From Pollenia angustigena (taxonomy: Eukaryota > Arthropoda > Insecta > Diptera > Polleniidae), in NCBI GenBank assembly GCA_930367215.1, contig OV884058.1, forward strand, positions 174,388,478 to 174,452,477: a stretch of 64,000 bases of DNA. Direction: 5' to 3'. The translations under genes were made by a program, and so were the position numbers. This document shows positions 35,701-45,637 of this stretch, one piece after another (positions within the stretch are counted from its first letter, which is position 1; each line of letters opens with the position of its first letter). Under the pieces are notes generated by a model. The model did no database searches. It was given only the letters and a program-made list of their open reading frames with translations, and had not been told where the DNA came from.

Positions 35701-37423
35701 TTTAATAAAATTTAATATAATTAGAAACTGGGAATTATTTCCTTCCGAAGGTTACTTTATATTATATTCAACATTTTTCATTTTTCGAATTTATTCTAAG
35801 AGCTAAATTTTAGTTATGTATTTTATAAAGCTTGTAATAGTCCTATTCCTTAAATTTTTCAGAAATGACTTTATACACTACCAGACGTTCGCATAAGAAA
35901 ATATATTTGAAACAAAAACAAAATTCGTAAATTTGTTTTTGTTTTAATAGCCTGTTCATCGATTACGAACGTCAACGTTCGCAGTGAAAATTATATTAAA
36001 AACAAAAACAAAATTCTAAAATTTGTTTTTGTTTTAAATGTTACGACTCGGAGTTCAACGAACACCGACCAAGGATTGTCAACTCAGCAACACCTGTTCT
36101 TCAGGTCTCGCTGCTACAACAACAACAACGGTCATTTTTAAAATAATTTAACTAAAAATCTCGCTTGATTTTAATTCCACTCTATTGCGATTTGTAAAAC
36201 ATAATGGAATATGCAATTTTACTTGATCCCTAACATTAAAAATACATATGGGATGCTTTCTAAACATCGAATTTGCAATTTTTACAAAAAGTTAAAAGGA
36301 ATATTTTAAAATTTGTTCTTCTTTTATTTGCGATTCTTTTAAATTTGTTTCTTTATTTTATTAGTTATAATTGAAACTATAGTACCTACAATAAGTTCTT
36401 ATTCTACCATGATTGAAACTATTTATCTGACATATCTGTCCACACTTGTGAAAAAAATTCGCTTTTCATATTTTTATATAAGATTCATATTTTTGGTTGA
36501 TGTTAACGATTTGAAATAAGTAAGTAAATAGTGGTAATGTACCAACCATGTTTGGTCGTTTTGCCAAAACATTGTATAGTATAATGGGGAGCTTAAATAT
36601 ACAAAAAAAAAACGAAAAATACAAACACAAATGAAGACGACCACAACAATTATAAACGTCTATAATACTTACTAAAATTTAATAAAGTGTTACATTCTGT
36701 GCACTTATAACGTTGGGAAGCTAAACCAATTTCTGGACAAATATCTAGTATGGGATATTGTCTTTCTGAAGCTATAACATGTGCACAGACTCTGATCACA
36801 CTATCAACACATTTTTGATGGACCATATAACGGCAGTCAGAACACTGATATGAAGCTTGTACCACACTCCAAATTATACCCGTACAATGATCACAATAGC
36901 TGCGTGCCGTAGGTAATGGCAAGCCTTTACCCACACCTTTTAGCCTTGCAGTAAAATGATGACCTACAACTGTTTTAAATGAGGGTCCTAGTTCCAACTT
37001 GTCATTTTTAGCTTCCTGAAGCTCCTCCAAAGAATACCTCAAATCAACCAAATGCCTTACCAACCAACGTCGTTCTTCACTATTCTCTTCGGACATTAAA
37101 ACTAAATCTTTACAATGATTAATTGCTTCTGTTAGGTCTTGTTCACTAGCTTCGGAGGTAAATATTAAACGCCATTGTTCTTTGACCAATGACGCTGGTA
37201 TGGGTAATGATTTTTCACTTATTAAAACCGCTCCTGTAGAGCTGCTATCCATTTCATTAAAACTATTTAGAGATTCCGTTGTAGATCCAGTCGATGTACT
37301 ATCATTTTGACCTTGAAAACTTCCAACTATTGGTATATAACTGGACGCTACAGACGCAGTATCGCTTATAAAATTTGTAACCGCACCCGGTATGCTAGCT
37401 AAGCTATCACGCAATGAATTCAT
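26358..37423 (-). CDS. Def8: Def8-type protein, three coding exons
   Basis: The exons are 36,673-37,423, 34,008-34,337 and 26,358-26,740 (minus strand). Each junction has GTAAGT donors and AG acceptors, and the joined frame is open for 487 codons. Residues about 155-213 form a C1-type zinc domain (Cys 177, 180, 194, 197, 205, 213). A CxxC near 241-244 is followed by a CDYTGxYYCPSCHWND block near 260-275 and a C-terminal cluster of zinc-binding CxxC pairs, ending in an acidic tail. This layout and length match the DEF8/Rubicon-homology family (DUF4206), whose members act in late endosome and lysosome positioning and autophagy (family knowledge). The first 60 residues are Ser-rich. A repeat begins about 220 bp upstream of the ATG, so the promoter must be short or overlap it. 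The gene is intact in sequence. Confidence 0.9.
27002..28213. mobile_element. hAT-like element in Def8 intron 2, duplication CTTTGAAT
   Basis: CAGTGTTGCCAA and the inverted TTGGCAACACTG end the element, and CTTTGAAT flanks it exactly on both sides (26,994-27,001; 28,214-28,221). TTAGCCATTT words recur near both ends. It contains a nested 240-bp MITE (27,626-27,865) but no transposase frame. Confidence 0.75.
27626..27865. mobile_element. 240-bp MITE nested in the hAT element
   Basis: CGTATTCTGTAATTCGCTAA and GCTAAATCTCTATCGCTAAA at the left recur inverted at 27,822-27,865. The arms are about 44 bp. Confidence 0.6.
28222..29960. other. Intronic AT-rich DNA with faint repeats
   Basis: This is part of Def8 intron 2. 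A one-sided AGGGTATTCATT-type end occurs at about 29,103-29,115, related to the 8,290 and 9,970 elements, without a visible partner. No gene is seen. Confidence 0.4.
29985..30460 (-). pseudogene. LINE fragment, region after RNase H
   Basis: On the minus strand, 30,190-30,450 encodes LTGHCSVRAFTGMWGNTIP followed by a Cys-rich CSLCDD..ETIERVLWHCP block, the segment found after the RNase H domain in I/R1/LOA-type non-LTR retrotransposons. In-frame stops follow. The 3' side runs into an (AAAAG)n tract. The rest of the same element continues at 32,395, after a hAT insertion. Confidence 0.65.
30066..30132. repeat. (AAAAG)n microsatellite
   Basis: About thirteen AAAAG units in a row, probably grown from the 3' tail of the LINE fragment. 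Confidence 0.95.
30635..31379. mobile_element. Harbinger-like MITE with TTA duplication
   Basis: AGGCTCAGTTAGT and the inverted ACTAATTCTGCCT bound the element with TTA at both sides. ACAGAAC/GTTCTGT words recur near both ends. Confidence 0.55.
30805..31157. mobile_element. GCAAA..GTAAC MITE family, copy A
   Basis: Ends CGTTAGCTGAAATGCAAAAA and the near-identical inverted copy are flanked by ATAT. It shares an inner terminus (GCAAA, GACGTAAC) and an internal CTTCTCCTGTAAAA phrase with copies at 35,304 and 51,429. Confidence 0.6.
32395..32570 (-). pseudogene. LINE fragment, RNase H end
   Basis: On the minus strand this encodes VRLCWVPGHCMVDGNEV, the conserved WVPGH..(I/V)xGNE end of a retrotransposon RNase H domain, followed by stops. 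It is continuous with the fragment ending at 30,460 once the hAT element is set aside. Confidence 0.6.
32628..32830 (+). pseudogene. hAT transposase C-terminal fragment
   Basis: The frame ends with SKVAIKYLIVPATSVASERY, the hAT dimerisation motif (A.KYL.IPATS..SER), preceded by a plausible FW.EN linker. A stop follows immediately where the motif should continue. Only about 60 residues remain. Confidence 0.65.
32993..33349 (-). CDS. Unrecognised 118-residue open frame in Def8 intron
   Basis: An open frame of 118 residues includes a PVRWGFIRLIEL stretch that distantly recalls the TRWNS region of hAT transposases, then a poly-Lys run and a basic C-terminus. It is antisense to the hAT fragment at 32,628. 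The coding nature is uncertain; it could be a degenerate transposase piece. Confidence 0.25.
   Translation of the reverse strand: MRNKLFCKASSRVATYKEKYPDLCLSPLHIPVRWGFIRLIELCYQFKDVVEVTNNDDAVSKKKKKIFFYKSSDNMQSTTDMKCLTTIVKLEKFYPLRKQIKKIRIKHDKVQKMRDLKQ
33350..34007. other. Intronic AT-rich DNA, nothing recognised
   Basis: This is the part of Def8 intron 2 next to exon 2. TATGTA runs occur near 33,803-33,820. No element ends or genes are seen. Confidence 0.4.
34008..34337 (-). CDS. Def8: Def8 coding exon 2
   Basis: The acceptor TTTTAG ends at 34,338 and the donor GTAAGT begins at 34,007. The 330-nt exon carries the family hallmark CDYTGLYYCPSCHWND and the conserved VHNWD region. Its phase (1 at both ends) matches exons 1 and 3. 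Confidence 0.9.
34681..34828. mobile_element. 148-bp palindromic MITE with CAGGGCCCTGTTTCTCAAAA ends
   Basis: Arms of about 45 bp (CAGGGCCCTGTTTCTCAAAA, then CTAAAAGTTACAAATCTACA) are inverted copies around a short loop. The CAGGG start suggests a hAT-derived MITE. It lies in Def8 intron 1. Confidence 0.65.
35304..35547. mobile_element. GCAAA..GTAAC MITE family, copy B
   Basis: Ends CGAGCCCTAATAGCAAAAAT and the inverted right end (CGAGCCCTTATAGCAAAAAT) share the inner part and CTTCTCCTGTAAAA with copies A and C, but the outermost 10 bp are unrelated to theirs. Confidence 0.6.
35800..35885. repeat. Repeat fragment shared with 10,320-10,410
   Basis: The stretch TTTTTCAGAAATGACTTTAT continuing ACACTACCAGAC, with its upstream AT-rich context, is nearly identical to 10,320-10,410. 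GGTT-type sequence upstream (AATTATTTCCTTCCGAAGGT near 35,733) also occurs at 10,626. Confidence 0.6.
35905..36040. repeat. Two tandem AAACAAAAACAAA hairpins
   Basis: Hairpins of about 37 bp (35,908-35,944 and 35,999-36,036), each with an AAAACAAAAACAAA stem, are directly repeated with their GTTCGCA flanks about 91 bp apart. It is a direct duplication of a foldback. Confidence 0.55.
36673..37423 (-). CDS. Def8: Def8 coding exon 1
   Basis: It starts at ATG 37,423 (context AAG-ATG) and runs 751 nt to the donor GTAAGT at 36,672-36,667. It encodes the Ser-rich N-terminus, a helical region and the whole C1-like zinc domain, and ends one base into a codon after LLNF. Without splicing the frame would stop seven codons later, which supports the donor choice. 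Confidence 0.9.
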
Positions 37424-37639
37424 CTTAACATAATTATCAGCACAAACAATTTTGTTATTAATCTATTTTAAAACAACTTTAAACACTTTTCCAAGCTAAA
37501 CAATGACATACGATTGTAATGAAAAATAAACAACTTTTTCTGATTTTGACAAAATGCAACAAACAGCTGTGAAAATTTGTGACATTTTGTTTCACTTTTG
37601 GCACAAAAGAGCTGCCAGCAGCAAAAATCCAAGAACTAG

Positions 37640-38620
37640 GCGAAGTAATTCCAGGTTAGCTCAACTCGTCAGCCGTTCATCAGCTGTATCCACTGCGAAT
37701 TAAAAAAATGGTGAAACGTCAAAATATTGTTTTGTTTCAATACTGAAATTTGACAAGTCAGAAAATTGCAAAAACAAAATACATGGAGTTAGAAAAAATT
37801 AACGTTAGGCTCAAAAATAAGAATTATTTGTATACACACAAGGCGAATTAATTTTTCAGGTGGCTTTGAAGGCGAATTTATTACAGGTGGTCTTAAAAGC
37901 CCTGCTGATAATAGCTAAAATCAATGTTGGATGTCAAAATTTTGTTTATTCTCTTTTACATGGGGTCTTCACCTAAGATAATATCTGATATAATATGTGA
38001 GAGAACGTCGGCAGAATGAGAGAACAAGTTTCTTCATGTTAATCTTAATCTTAAACAAGGGGAACACGTACTTATAAGATTTCATAATCGAATGATTCTC
38101 GTGCAGTAAACTTGTGTCGTTTTTACTCTTTTTTTAGTTTTTTCTTGTTTTTTAGTTAAAAAAAAATGGTTTTTTAAACACTTATCACAAAATTTTCACT
38201 ATTTGCACAAAAAAATTAAACATTTTAATGAATGCGTCTTTTTATTGTTTTATATGTGTGTATGTATGTGTATTTTTGACAGCTCATCTTATAAGATAGT
38301 TGTTATAAGATTTCTTATAACAACTGTCTCATAACATTTATTATAATATTAATACTAACACTATTTGAGAGTCCACACGTAAGATAATACTCTCTGCGAT
38401 TGAATTTGACGTTTGCTGATATAAAAATCTTATATCTTATCTCAGGTGGAGACCCTGTGTTATTAAATTTGTTTCTGTTTTGTTTTATTTCTGTTTTTGA
38501 CATTGTTCAATGATTTTACAAAAACAAATTGATTGTGGTTTTTGTACGAGTTGTACTTGTTGTAGTACCGAGATTACCTGGGATGAATTCGCCTTGGGTG
38601 GCTTTGAAAGCACAGCTGTG
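37640..38620. repeat. Dispersed repeat just upstream of Def8
   Basis: Phrases such as CAACTCGTCAGCCGTTCA, AAGGCGAATT and CATCCAACA are shared, in inverted orientation, with 44,900-45,545. A MITE (37,959-38,459) interrupts it. It begins about 220 bp upstream of the Def8 ATG. Confidence 0.5.
37959..38459. mobile_element. Harbinger-like MITE with TTA duplication
   Basis: The ends CATGGGGTCTTCACCTAAGA and CACAGGGTCTCCACCTGAGA (inverted) are flanked by TTA. The uninterrupted relative at about 45,450 shows the site without the insertion, supporting the boundaries. Confidence 0.6.
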
Positions 38621-38638
38621 ATACTTTTTTCGTACTTA

Positions 38639-38977
38639 AAGCTAGTTTACACTATCTCACAAGTCTTACGTATTCCATAATACTTTGTGAGATAGAAATC
38701 TAATGAGTTTTGTTGCGACTGTCAAAAAATCAGTTTGTGTTCACTCCATCACACAAGTATTAACACTCACAAATGAAATAAAATGCAACCCTGATCCAAT
38801 GAAAATTATTATTGTTTAGAAATTTTTCAAAAAACGATGAAGTCTTATGGGATGTCAAACTTTTTTCATAATATGTACTTGTCATTTTCGTGACACATAT
38901 TCACACTATCACACTTTGTTATATTACTTGAGTTTTTGACATGTATTAATACAAAGTATAATAGTGTTATCTAGCCT
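38639..38977. mobile_element. Harbinger-like MITE, AAGCTAG ends, TTA duplication
   Basis: AAGCTAGTTTACACTAT and the inverted ATAGTGTTATCTAGCCT bound 339 bp, with TTA on both sides. CACACAAGT/ACTTGT words recur inside. Confidence 0.6.
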
Positions 38978-39021
38978 TTAGAGAGAGAAATGTCAAAACT
39001 CCCTTGTGTTTTTGACGTATC

Positions 39022-39500
39022 GACCAGAAAACGGCTTTGTGCGATTGCAAAAAAATCGCAGTAAATGAACACCAACAAATACACTCGCTTGCGGTCATAC
39101 AATCAAACTTGCGCAACCGCAAACATTCGCTGCTAGTTTGCAGTCATTCAAATAATGCACATCGTGCTTTGTTATTTATTCCATCGTTTAGATTCGTTTG
39201 TCAATTAAGATGTTTGTGTGTTTGGTCCGACAATGATTGTTTTGGCATAGAAAAAAATTCATACAAAAAAGCCAGAAATCAAGCAATTATTACTCATGTA
39301 GGCATTCAGCAGTTACTATGTAGTACAAGAAAAAAAAAATATAAATGAAACTAAACGCACATATGTAGGTACAAACAATTTCCATAGAAACAGAAGACTT
39401 GTTTTTATCATTTCTTAAAAAGTACAGTAGTTCTGTATGCACAACGTATTCTTGTTATTGTTGTTTTTAATTTTAGCAAAGCGTCTCATCGAGTGGTTTA
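39022..39500 (+). mobile_element. One-sided copy of the 19,846 long-TIR element
   Basis: It matches the inverted right arm of the 19,846-21,352 element over more than 400 bp, from GACCAGAAAACGGCTTTGTG to AAAGCGTCTCATCG. The second arm is missing. Open frames here are the same arm translation. Confidence 0.65.
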
Positions 39501-39724
39501 TTGTTGTAAACCCTCCGATGAGTGAGAAGGATCATTACTTTAGGAGTTATTGAGGTTTTAGTGAGAATAGTACGCGGACGTGTGAATAGGTCCATATGGA
39601 CCTTGTACTGAATTTCACTAATAAATGCATGTTTTTGGGCATCATTATAATTTTTTTAATTGTTTCAAAACATAATTTAATTGTTCTGAATACAAAGACC
39701 TAAACTCAAAGACATTAAGATGAT

Positions 39725-39810
39725 GATAGAAACAAAAAATTCTAAGAACAAAAATACTAAGAAAAAAATACTAAGAACAAAATACTAAGAACAAAAAATT
39801 CTAAGAACTG
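39725..39810. repeat. Tandem ACTAAGAACAAAAAT-type repeats
   Basis: About five degenerate copies of a 15-17-bp unit (TACTAAGAACAAAAA) follow one another. The surrounding 39,500-40,066 has palindromic AGGTCCATATGGACCT at about 39,589 but no gene. Confidence 0.6.
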
Positions 39811-40066
39811 GTTTATTGCTAGTAGTATAAAATTAGAATATTGTGCCTTTCCTTGAAAGCAATAAAGTCCATGTCTTCATATTTGTATGTATAATTTAGT
39901 TATAAACAATAAAAACAAAAAAAAATCAAAAAAAAATTTTTTATATGAAAGAAACATGATTTACAAAAAAGGTCCGTAGGGACCTTTTCACATCGCCGTG
40001 AAGTTCGTACTGTACTGTACTGTAAGTACGTTGGTGCACTTATAGAACGTTTAAAAACGTGTCATA

Positions 40067-40492
40067 CCCTGCAAATAAAATTGGACCACCTGACCCATTT
40101 TGATAAAATGGACTACTCCATGGACTAGTCCGATGTAATGCAAGCATGGACCATGTCATTGTTAAAAAGTGTTTGTAGTGAGACGACATGTCTTCGTTTT
40201 TTAACGACATGCTTTCGTGTTTAAACGACTTCAAAACTAATCCTCTTGAGTATACCATGGAGTAGTTTTAAAACTACTCCTTACTGGTCCAAAGGTGGGT
40301 TATATACCATGGAGTAGTTTTAAAACTACTCCTTAGTGGTCCAAAGGTGGGTTATATGGTCCTCTCCTAGGACATCGTAATGTTAAATAGACCAGGTTTT
40401 TTCCATACGTTTGGGTTACTTGTGGACTAGTCCTGGTCCCTTGTGGACTACTCTTTACACGCGTGTTTGGACTGGTCCTATTATTTGCAGGG
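40067..40492. mobile_element. CCCTGCAAATAA-family MITE, copy 2, TA duplication
   Basis: CCCTGCAAATAA and TTATTTGCAGGG are exact inverted ends flanked by TA, pointing to Tc1/mariner-type mobilisation. A segment of about 52 bp (GGAGTAGTTTTAAAACTACT...) is tandemly duplicated at 40,254-40,355. Confidence 0.7.
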
Positions 40493-40494
40493 TA

Positions 40495-41214
40495 TGTTTT
40501 TCCATACATAAACAAAAAGCAATAGTATACATAAAACAAAACACACAGTGATGGTAATCAAAAATGATCAAATGGTGACCGTTGTGCAGAAAAGGTACCA
40601 CGTGATTTAAATGGTATTAAAACAGTATTTTTTGTATATAAAAAATGTTAATAATTTACTTTTTATATTATAGATTTACAATAAATAAATTTGTATTTTA
40701 ACATACATATATATTTTTAGCATACATATATTGTAAATGTGCATACACCAAACAAGGTTTTAATACCATTTAAAGTCTTTAATATGTTTCACATTTCTAT
40801 TGTATGTGTATATGCATTTGTTTACTTTAAACATCTAAACATATGTATATTTGGAAATATGTTGTATTGTAAGTTGTTTTGTCGCAATTCTTTAGATATA
40901 CTAAAAAAGTACCAAAAAAAAAAGAGCAAAATTACCCGCATTAAATGTTACATACAAGCCGCCCATCACTGTCTTACAAATGTTACGTAACAACGGCATG
41001 AAATTCTATTTTATACAGATTGGTACGTTGCAACTACGGTACATTGCATTTCGGTAAGCTTTTGTATTGGTTTTCATATAACAAAAAGCGAACAGCTGAT
41101 TGATACAGTACAGATACGGTACAGCAACGTTCGCCTAACTGAGCCTTAAGAATGTGTGGCTTTTGAGTTTACACAATTAAGTTATATTGCGTGCGCAACA
41201 AAAAATGCAAACAA
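40495..41214. other. AT-rich DNA, no gene
   Basis: No coding feature is supported. Near 41,140 the phrase AACTGAGCCTTAAG resembles an inverted end of the Harbinger-like MITE at 30,635, but no partner was found. Confidence 0.4.
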
Positions 41215-41642
41215 CCCTGCAAATAAAATTGGACCACCTGATCCATTTTGATAAAATGGACTGGTCCAATGTAATGCAAGCATGGACCATGTCATTGTTA
41301 AAAAGTGTTTGTAGTGAGACGACATGTCCTCGTTTTTTAACGACATGCTTTCGTTTTATTTTTTTATTTATTTATTTAATCAATACAAAGAAAGCCTATA
41401 AGGCCAATTATACATGTATTGTAAGATTAATATCCATGTTTAATAAAATACAAAAATAATCATACTTATAATAAAGAAATTCTCTTATTTAAATTCTTAT
41501 ATAGTAAGTTTTTATATACATACATAAGTAATATTTAAATACTTAACATAAGTGGCTCCACCACACAAATATTACAAAATTAAAAAATAACAATGGCTAA
41601 TTCCAAAGTTAATCTATGAAATCACCAGAGATTCACAACAAA

Positions 41643-41837
41643 CTATTTATCCAAAAAAGTACAAAAGCTTTTTCTTATATGTAAAATAAGAATATGAGAA
41701 TAACTTAACGAAGGTGGCAAATTGTTCCATATACGACATATTCTAATTCTAAATGAACGTTCGAATACTGAAAGACTTATTCGAGATATCTCAATCTGTA
41801 CATTTCGAGTAGAGTGATTAAATGTGCATTCATCCAC
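41643..41837 (-). pseudogene. LINE ORF2 C-terminal fragment
   Basis: The frame contains FRIRICRIWNNLPPSL, a motif near the end of ORF2 in jockey- and CR1-type LINEs, ending in LDK and a stop about 290 bp before the AT-rich tail. Confidence 0.6.
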
Positions 41838-42236
41838 AATAGATTTAGGTTTACTGTATTTGAAAACTTTATAAAAATGAAGTAAAAGGCAAAAATGTAA
41901 ATATTTTTTGAAATCGCAACCTAAAACTACAATAAAGTGTTCACATACCCTATCATGTTCACGTATGCCAATATAAAAAATATAGCGAATAGTTCTCCTA
42001 AATATTTTATTAAGATTAGTTAAAATAGAAAAGATGTTCCAGAATAAACCTCCAAACAGTAGTTAACCTTAGACATAAGCAGAGCCAGACGAAATCTTAC
42101 ACACCTATAGCCTTCTCAAAATAAATGAAACTTGATTGGATAAAGAATTTATATGTCTTTCAAAGTTTAAATTCGAATCAATAACAACTCCCAGACAATT
42201 GTGCGAGTCTTTATACTCTATCAACTGATTCCGCAT

Positions 42237-42474
42237 TCATATTCTAGGATACGTAGTAGTATAACTAGCTAAACGAAAATATATAGCCTTAGTCTTGGCC
42301 AAGTTAACTTTAAAATCATTTTGATGCATCCAACTCAATATAGAATTAAGATGATTGTTCACACGAATTTCAAAATTTGTATCCAATATAGGGTTATGTA
42401 GGTAAACAAGAAAAATATCATCTGCATAAATAAAAGGCTTACAAAAATTGTTACTCATAATAGAAATGCAATCA
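42237..42474 (-). pseudogene. Reverse transcriptase fragment with YADD
   Basis: The minus-strand frame reads FIYADDIFLVY, the catalytic YxDD box, followed by the W..NDFKVNLAKTKAI block of non-LTR reverse transcriptases, and stops at 42,237. The coding sense resumes in another frame (YKDSHNCLGVVID) downstream. Translated flanking MITE residues at its start are not part of it. Confidence 0.7.
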
Positions 42475-42959
42475 TTAAACGACTTCAAAACTAATCCTCT
42501 TGAGTATACCATTGAGTAGTTTTAAAACTACTCCTAAGTGGTCCAAAGTGAGTTATATGGTCCTGCCCTAGGACATCGTAATGTTAAATAGACCATGTTT
42601 TTTCCATACGTTTGGGTTACTTTTGCACTAGTCCTGGTCCCTTGTGGGCTACTCTTTACACGCGTGTTTGGACTGGTCCTATTATTTGCAGGGAAAGCAC
42701 TTTCAATACAAAACGCACACATGCAAAAATCAAATGTGTACGCAACGATGTAAAAATTACCAACGTCCCTGCAAACAAATAGAAGATATCCCCTTAGGCA
42801 ATAGTTTAGCAATATCCCCAAATTGTCACCTAGAAGAAAATAATCAAAGTATGTACTTTTTTTATTTTCTTTCTTTTTATAGTTTTTAAGACAGAAAAAA
42901 TTTAATTATTTAAAAATTTAATAAATTATTAAAAATCATATAAAATTTTAACATATAAA

Positions 42960-43480
42960 AAAGCATTATCTCCACGATAATGAATTTTAAAGCTATTAGG
43001 GAACTAAGCAAAGGGCAAGCTTCAAAATTTATGGACGAATTTTTACGGAAAACGAAGAAACATTTAACTCAAATGTCGTAAGTGGCGTAGATCAAGATAA
43101 CGTTTATTCGACTTTACAGCAAGATCAAGTTCATAATAACTTATTATTTTTGAGTGATTCTGATGCAATCGATGGAGAGTTAGAAGTACCTTTGGAAGAG
43201 TTTGAGCGCATTAGAGGTAAGCAAAGTAGTTGGTCCATTAAACATTCCATAAGCAATAATGCTATGAATAAATTGTTGGATATGCTAAGAAGTATAGACG
43301 TTCCAGTACCAAAAGACGTGAGAATACTCAAACAGACACCAAGAGATATCTGTGCAACAGAAATGGGATCTGGTACATATACTTGATTTTAATGTAGATG
43401 CCCTTCCTCTATCAAAAAACTCAAATAAACAAGTGTGGCCTATTTTGTGTAATGTTGTTACTGAAGAAGATGTTTGACTG
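42960..43480 (+). pseudogene. Transposon protein fragment with VDALPLSKNS..WPIL motif
   Basis: An open stretch (about 43,020-43,386) contains ELEVPLEEFERIRGKQSSW, a region of alternating helices, and PKDVRILKQTPRDI. After a one-base shift near 43,375 it continues as LDFNVDALPLSKNSNKQVWP and stops at 43,474. A (I/V)D.LPL.KS....WPI block is found in animal transposon proteins of the CACTA/EnSpm transposase type (from memory, moderate certainty). Only this N-terminal to first-aspartate part remains. Confidence 0.45.
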
Positions 43481-44039
43481 GTTGGTGATTTCAACATTTT
43501 GTTATTTATATAACTTTACTTTCATAACTATTAATTAAATTAAATATGTAATATGCATGCATATTAGTTAGTGTTTTGTTGTTTCTGTAACAATATAAGT
43601 ACATTCTGATTCTTTCTTGTTTCTGAATTTTCGCTAGTTATATTATTTTACTTTATTTTAATTATAAATGGTATTATTCGTAACAGTAATTTTCATGTTT
43701 AATTTAATATAAGTGCCTTTATGTGTATAAAAATGCTAAATCTTCTTTTTATCATCCCAGTTATATTTTGGCGATATCTTCCTATTTTCTTATAAGTGGT
43801 TATCTGGCAATATTGCTAGTTTATCATCTAGAAGAATCGCTTTCGTATTGCTTAGGAGTATTGCTATCGAGACACGTTTCTTCCCGAAGAAAGTATCTTC
43901 CGCAATACGAAATCGATTATTGCCGCAATAATATTTTTCTTCGAAGCAATGCGTTTGGCAATACATAAGGAGTATTTCTGTGTTTGCTGGGGTATAACTT
44001 TGTTTTGCAGGCAAAAAGAAGGCTGTTTTAAATGGGTCT

Positions 44040-44880
44040 AAGGGTTACTATGGACCGTATATCACAAAATTGCATAACATTTTTTCTGACCATATGAAGC
44101 TTAGCTGGAAAAAAGTTTACCGCAATATCTATATCTGCTACGGTTTAGGGCGTATTTAATTATTTTACCAGAGTGGGCTTTATATGAGGTCTATAGTAAA
44201 TTATGGACCGATCATCACGAACTTTATTAATGGGATTTTTAGTAATATAAAACTGTGAAGTATTAAATTTTATTCTGATAGCATTATTTTGTACGGTTTT
44301 AGGCGTACTAAACTGTTTTCCGGGAGCAGGTTTTATATGGGGCCTATGGTAAATAGTGGACCAGAATTTTATGGTCTTATTTCTAGTCGTATAAAACTGT
44401 GATGTATCAAATTTTGTGATGATAGCATTATTAATTATGATTTAAGGCGTACTAAACTATTTTCCGGTAGAAGGGTTTAAATGGAGCCTAGGGTAATTAC
44501 AGCGTGATTTCCAGTCGAATAAAACGAAGTTATGCAAAATCTTATATCATTCCCTGCATTTTTCCACCATTTATGTTACTTTTTGTATCAAAATTATCAA
44601 TTTTTTTTTGGGTGGTTCCACATTTTGATTCATAGCTCTGATCCTACCGAACCGATTTTGCTGGATTTCAATCCCAAACTGTTTAGGATAATTACAAGCA
44701 ATTTGGGCAGACGGACAGACTAACGGACATGGCTAAATCGACTTAGAATTACTCAAGGACCCAGAATATACATATATACTTTATGGGTTCTGAGATGAAT
44801 AATAAAAAAGTTTCATACGGAATGACAAACTAAGTATACCCTCTTCACAACTAATTGTGGTGGAGGGCTTTAGCATGAAA
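44040..44880 (-). repeat. Dispersed repeat X, inverted copy
   Basis: Read on the minus strand, this begins with a CCCTCCACCAC..GTGGT-like hairpin and TTTGTCATTCCG, and shares CAGTTTGGGATTGAAATCC with 14,397-14,491 plus 19,204-19,800. It contains several divergent direct repeats of about 115-120 bp, each with a TTTATATGGGGCCTATGG-like phrase. No open frame is convincing. 43,481-44,040 is AT-rich without a gene. Confidence 0.55.
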
Positions 44881-44905
44881 CTAAACTAAATTCTAAATTC
44901 TTTAC

Positions 44906-45361
44906 AAGGCGAATTTAAAAAGGTAAGTGCAACTCTACAGCTACAAAAAGCCCCATGTATTATGTTTTTGCAATTTAATAGATGGCTGTCAAAAAATTTT
45001 TATTGCAAATTAAAATTATCACTGTTTTATAAAAGAAATAATTAAATTAACTTTAATTATTCGCAGTTTTGAAATTTTTTTATTACAAAAATAATATTTG
45101 TAGCACTTTTCAATCAACTTCTTCTCAAAACTATAATTTGACAATTACGTATTTTTTTTAATTCACCGTAGAGACAGCTGTTGAACGGCTGACGAGTTGC
45201 GTTTACTTTTTTAAATTCGTTTACCTTTTTAAATTTTAAATTAAAAAGGTGATCATTTTAATATGCAATAAAAAATTTTTGACAGCTATCTATTGCAAAA
45301 ACAAAATACATGGGGCTTTTTGTAGTTGTAGAGTTGCACTTACCTTTTTTAAATTCGCCTT
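44906..45361. mobile_element. AAGGCGAATTTAAAAAGGTA MITE
   Basis: Arms 44,906-45,005 and 45,268-45,361 are inverted copies beginning AAGGCGAATTTAAAAAGGTA and containing CATGTATT.TGTTTTTGCAA. Sequence to its right (45,362-45,545) belongs to the dispersed repeat also found near Def8. Confidence 0.6.
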
Positions 45362-45637
45362 GATACAACTCGTACAAAAACCACAAGCAATTTGTTTTTG
45401 TAAAATCATTGTAGAATGTCAAAAACCACAGACATAAAACAAAACAGAAACAAAGTTTATAAAAGAGAATAAACAAAATTTTGACATCCAACAGTGATTT
45501 TAGCTAATATCAGCAGGGCTTTTAAGACCACCTGTAATAAGTTCGTATACGACGACAAAAAGCCAGTACTATGGTACTATTTTCAGTACTTTTTCCTTTC
45601 AAAAATACGACGGTACCCCCACTTCCGTCCTTACATA

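Larger units (their letters stand above)
41354..42474 (-). mobile_element. 5'-truncated non-LTR retrotransposon fragment
   Basis: Minus-strand insertion with a (TAAATAAA)n-like 3' end (plus-strand 41,354-41,385). It encodes the end of a reverse transcriptase and the C-terminal IWNNLPPSLS block typical of jockey/CR1-like ORF2. Several frameshifts and stops interrupt it. Confidence 0.7.
41215..42693. mobile_element. CCCTGCAAATAA-family MITE, copy 3, split by a LINE fragment
   Basis: CCCTGCAAATAA at 41,215 and TTATTTGCAGGG at 42,682-42,693 bound the copy. Its sequence matches copy 2 up to TGCTTTCG (41,353) and again from AAACGACTTC (42,477), with a 1.1-kb LINE fragment between. Confidence 0.7.

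Noticed and set aside
42980..43120. Possible intron (GTAAGT at 43,078 to CAG at 43,120) joining MNFKAIREL to the downstream frame
   Set aside because: The phases do not match: the joined reading enters the wrong frame, and a 43-bp intron would be very short.
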